Assembly: GCA_019637395.1 (NCBI GenBank)
Contig: JAHBVR010000010.1
Location: forward strand, 1-64,000
Source: Vulcanimicrobiota bacterium
Lineage (GTDB): Bacteria; Vulcanimicrobiota; Xenobia; Xenobiales; JADMJV01
Reading direction: 5' to 3'
DNA length: 64,000 nucleotides
Part shown: positions 63,299 to 64,000 of the stretch, piece by piece
How the letters are laid out: the number at the start of each line of letters is the position of its first letter
Position numbering within the stretch: position 1 is the stretch's first letter
Program-made: the position numbers and the translations under genes
The notes under the pieces: model-generated
What the model was told of the DNA's origin: nothing
The model's input: only the letters and a program-made list of their open reading frames with translations
Database searches by the model: none

Positions 63299-64000
63299 AG
63301 TCCATCCTGGTCCTGGAAGACGACGAAAATCTGCGGGAACTGCTGGTCGATGTGCTCGACTCGCTGGAATACAAAGTGGAGGGCGCTTCGGCTCCCGAGG
63401 TGGCCATTCACCTGGCTCACGAGATCGTCTTTGACGCGGTCATCTCGGATGTGCGCATGGCCGGACCGGTGGACGGGCTGGGCGCCCTGGAGGAATTAAA
63501 GCGGCAACGTCCGTCCCTACGCTGTATCGTGATGACGGGCTATGCTGACGAACTGGCTCCGCTACGGGCTCTGCAAATCAGCGTGGACGACTACCTCTAC
63601 AAGCCGTTTGATGTGAAGGACGTCCTGGCGGCTTTGGAACGCGTCAAGAAATCAACCCAGCAAAACGCCTGGTATCGCAAGCTTTTGGGCCGGATTATGG
63701 GCCAACCCGATCCGGCTCACGTACTTTCGGAACTGCAACAGGTGCGGGAATCCTGTTTGCGCGACTTCTTCGTAGCCGTTCGCTCGAACTTTCTCTACGC
63801 CGAGACGGCTTTGGATGCTTGGGACCGCCTGGAAGAGCTGGAGTTGGGCTACCTTCAGGCAATGCGCACCCCCACCGCCCTGACCGCCGCCAGCGCCCGG
63901 ACCGCGGCCGACCGCTATGAAGCCTGGAAAACCCGGTTGAGCCAGCGCGCCTCCAAACAAGAACTGATCATGCCCGGGCAGCGCTCGGTCGAGAAGGTGG
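63295..64000 (+). CDS. Response regulator, cut by window end
   Basis: The frame from GTG 63295 (overlapping the gyrA stop) encodes a receiver domain: acidic residues LEDDEN, phospho-acceptor Asp in VISDVRMAG, Thr in MTGYADE, and Lys in LYKPFD. A helical region follows (WYRKLLGRIMGQPDPAHVLSELQ) with no DNA-binding domain before the window ends. The position after gyrA suggests cotranscription. It may be a chemotaxis-type or hybrid regulator. Confidence 0.82.
   Translation, partial: MKSILVLEDDENLRELLVDVLDSLEYKVEGASAPEVAIHLAHEIVFDAVISDVRMAGPVDGLGALEELKRQRPSLRCIVMTGYADELAPLRALQISVDDYLYKPFDVKDVLAALERVKKSTQQNAWYRKLLGRIMGQPDPAHVLSELQQVRESCLRDFFVAVRSNFLYAETALDAWDRLEELELGYLQAMRTPTALTAASARTAADRYEAWKTRLSQRASKQELIMPGQRSVEKV

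Overview
The window is about 64 kb of high-GC bacterial chromosome, densely packed and largely organised as short operons with ATGA, GTGA or TGATG start/stop overlaps. An LpxD-like acyltransferase, a complete-looking flagellar rod block (flgF, flgG, flgJ), the MEP-pathway kinase IspE, and many exported proteins without lipoprotein-sorting signals point to a free-living, flagellated diderm bacterium. Many products are uncharacterised secreted or membrane proteins, which suggests a poorly sampled phylum. I cannot place it more precisely from this sequence alone. No prophage, CRISPR array or intact insertion sequence was seen.

Layout. 1-9.0 kb: hairpin-rich tandem repeats, a divergent membrane protein/SIMPL pair, a decayed Uma2 nuclease gene, and a minus-strand run made of a Cys-rich exported protein, a very large TPR-CHAT protease, a PuuC-like aldehyde dehydrogenase and a secreted HELGH metallopeptidase. 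9.1-13.5 kb: coaW (type II pantothenate kinase), an ECF sigma factor, a MaoC hydratase and a beta-propeller protein, with a CBS protein convergent. 13.5-22.6 kb: an LpxD-like protein that lacks the catalytic His, an OppD/OppF ATPase pair without permeases, a DUF3857 protein, ispE, a MobA-like nucleotidyltransferase, ridA and an Uup-type ABC-F ATPase. 22.6-30.5 kb: a charged protein divergent from an M4-like peptidase, a thioredoxin-like protein, a sodium:solute symporter, and a kinase/regulator pair in which the kinase has Asp where the phospho-accepting His should be. 30.5-37.1 kb: a Rossmann/small beta/PmbA-like gene set, a DUF4349 protein and an S9-type exported peptidase.

37.3-44.5 kb is a flagellar block (fliK-like, flhB C-terminal-like, flgF, flgG, flgJ, terminator, then a FliA-type sigma factor that seems to start at CTG), followed by three uncharacterised genes. 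44.5-50.9 kb holds a membrane spermidine-synthase-like protein, a small inverted-repeat element, cystathionine beta-synthase, and two tandem HD-GYP proteins, one with lost and one with intact metal ligands. 50.9-52.0 kb is an RNA cluster: tRNA-Arg, tadA, two tRNA-Ser and an unusually long rod-shaped SRP RNA. 52.0-55.3 kb: yciB, a decaying vapBC toxin-antitoxin pair, an M23 endopeptidase and a DUF4870-like protein. 55.3-64 kb contains genes classically found near the replication origin: dciA(DUF721)-recF on the minus strand and a glycosyltransferase, gyrB, gyrA and a response regulator (cut by the window end) on the plus strand.

Recurring themes are signalling proteins that have lost catalytic residues (kinase, HD-GYP, transglutaminase, LpxD-like), two genes with promoter geometry that suggests leaderless mRNAs, and modules in visible decay (Uma2, VapBC, and a one-base shift in the DUF4349 signal peptide).
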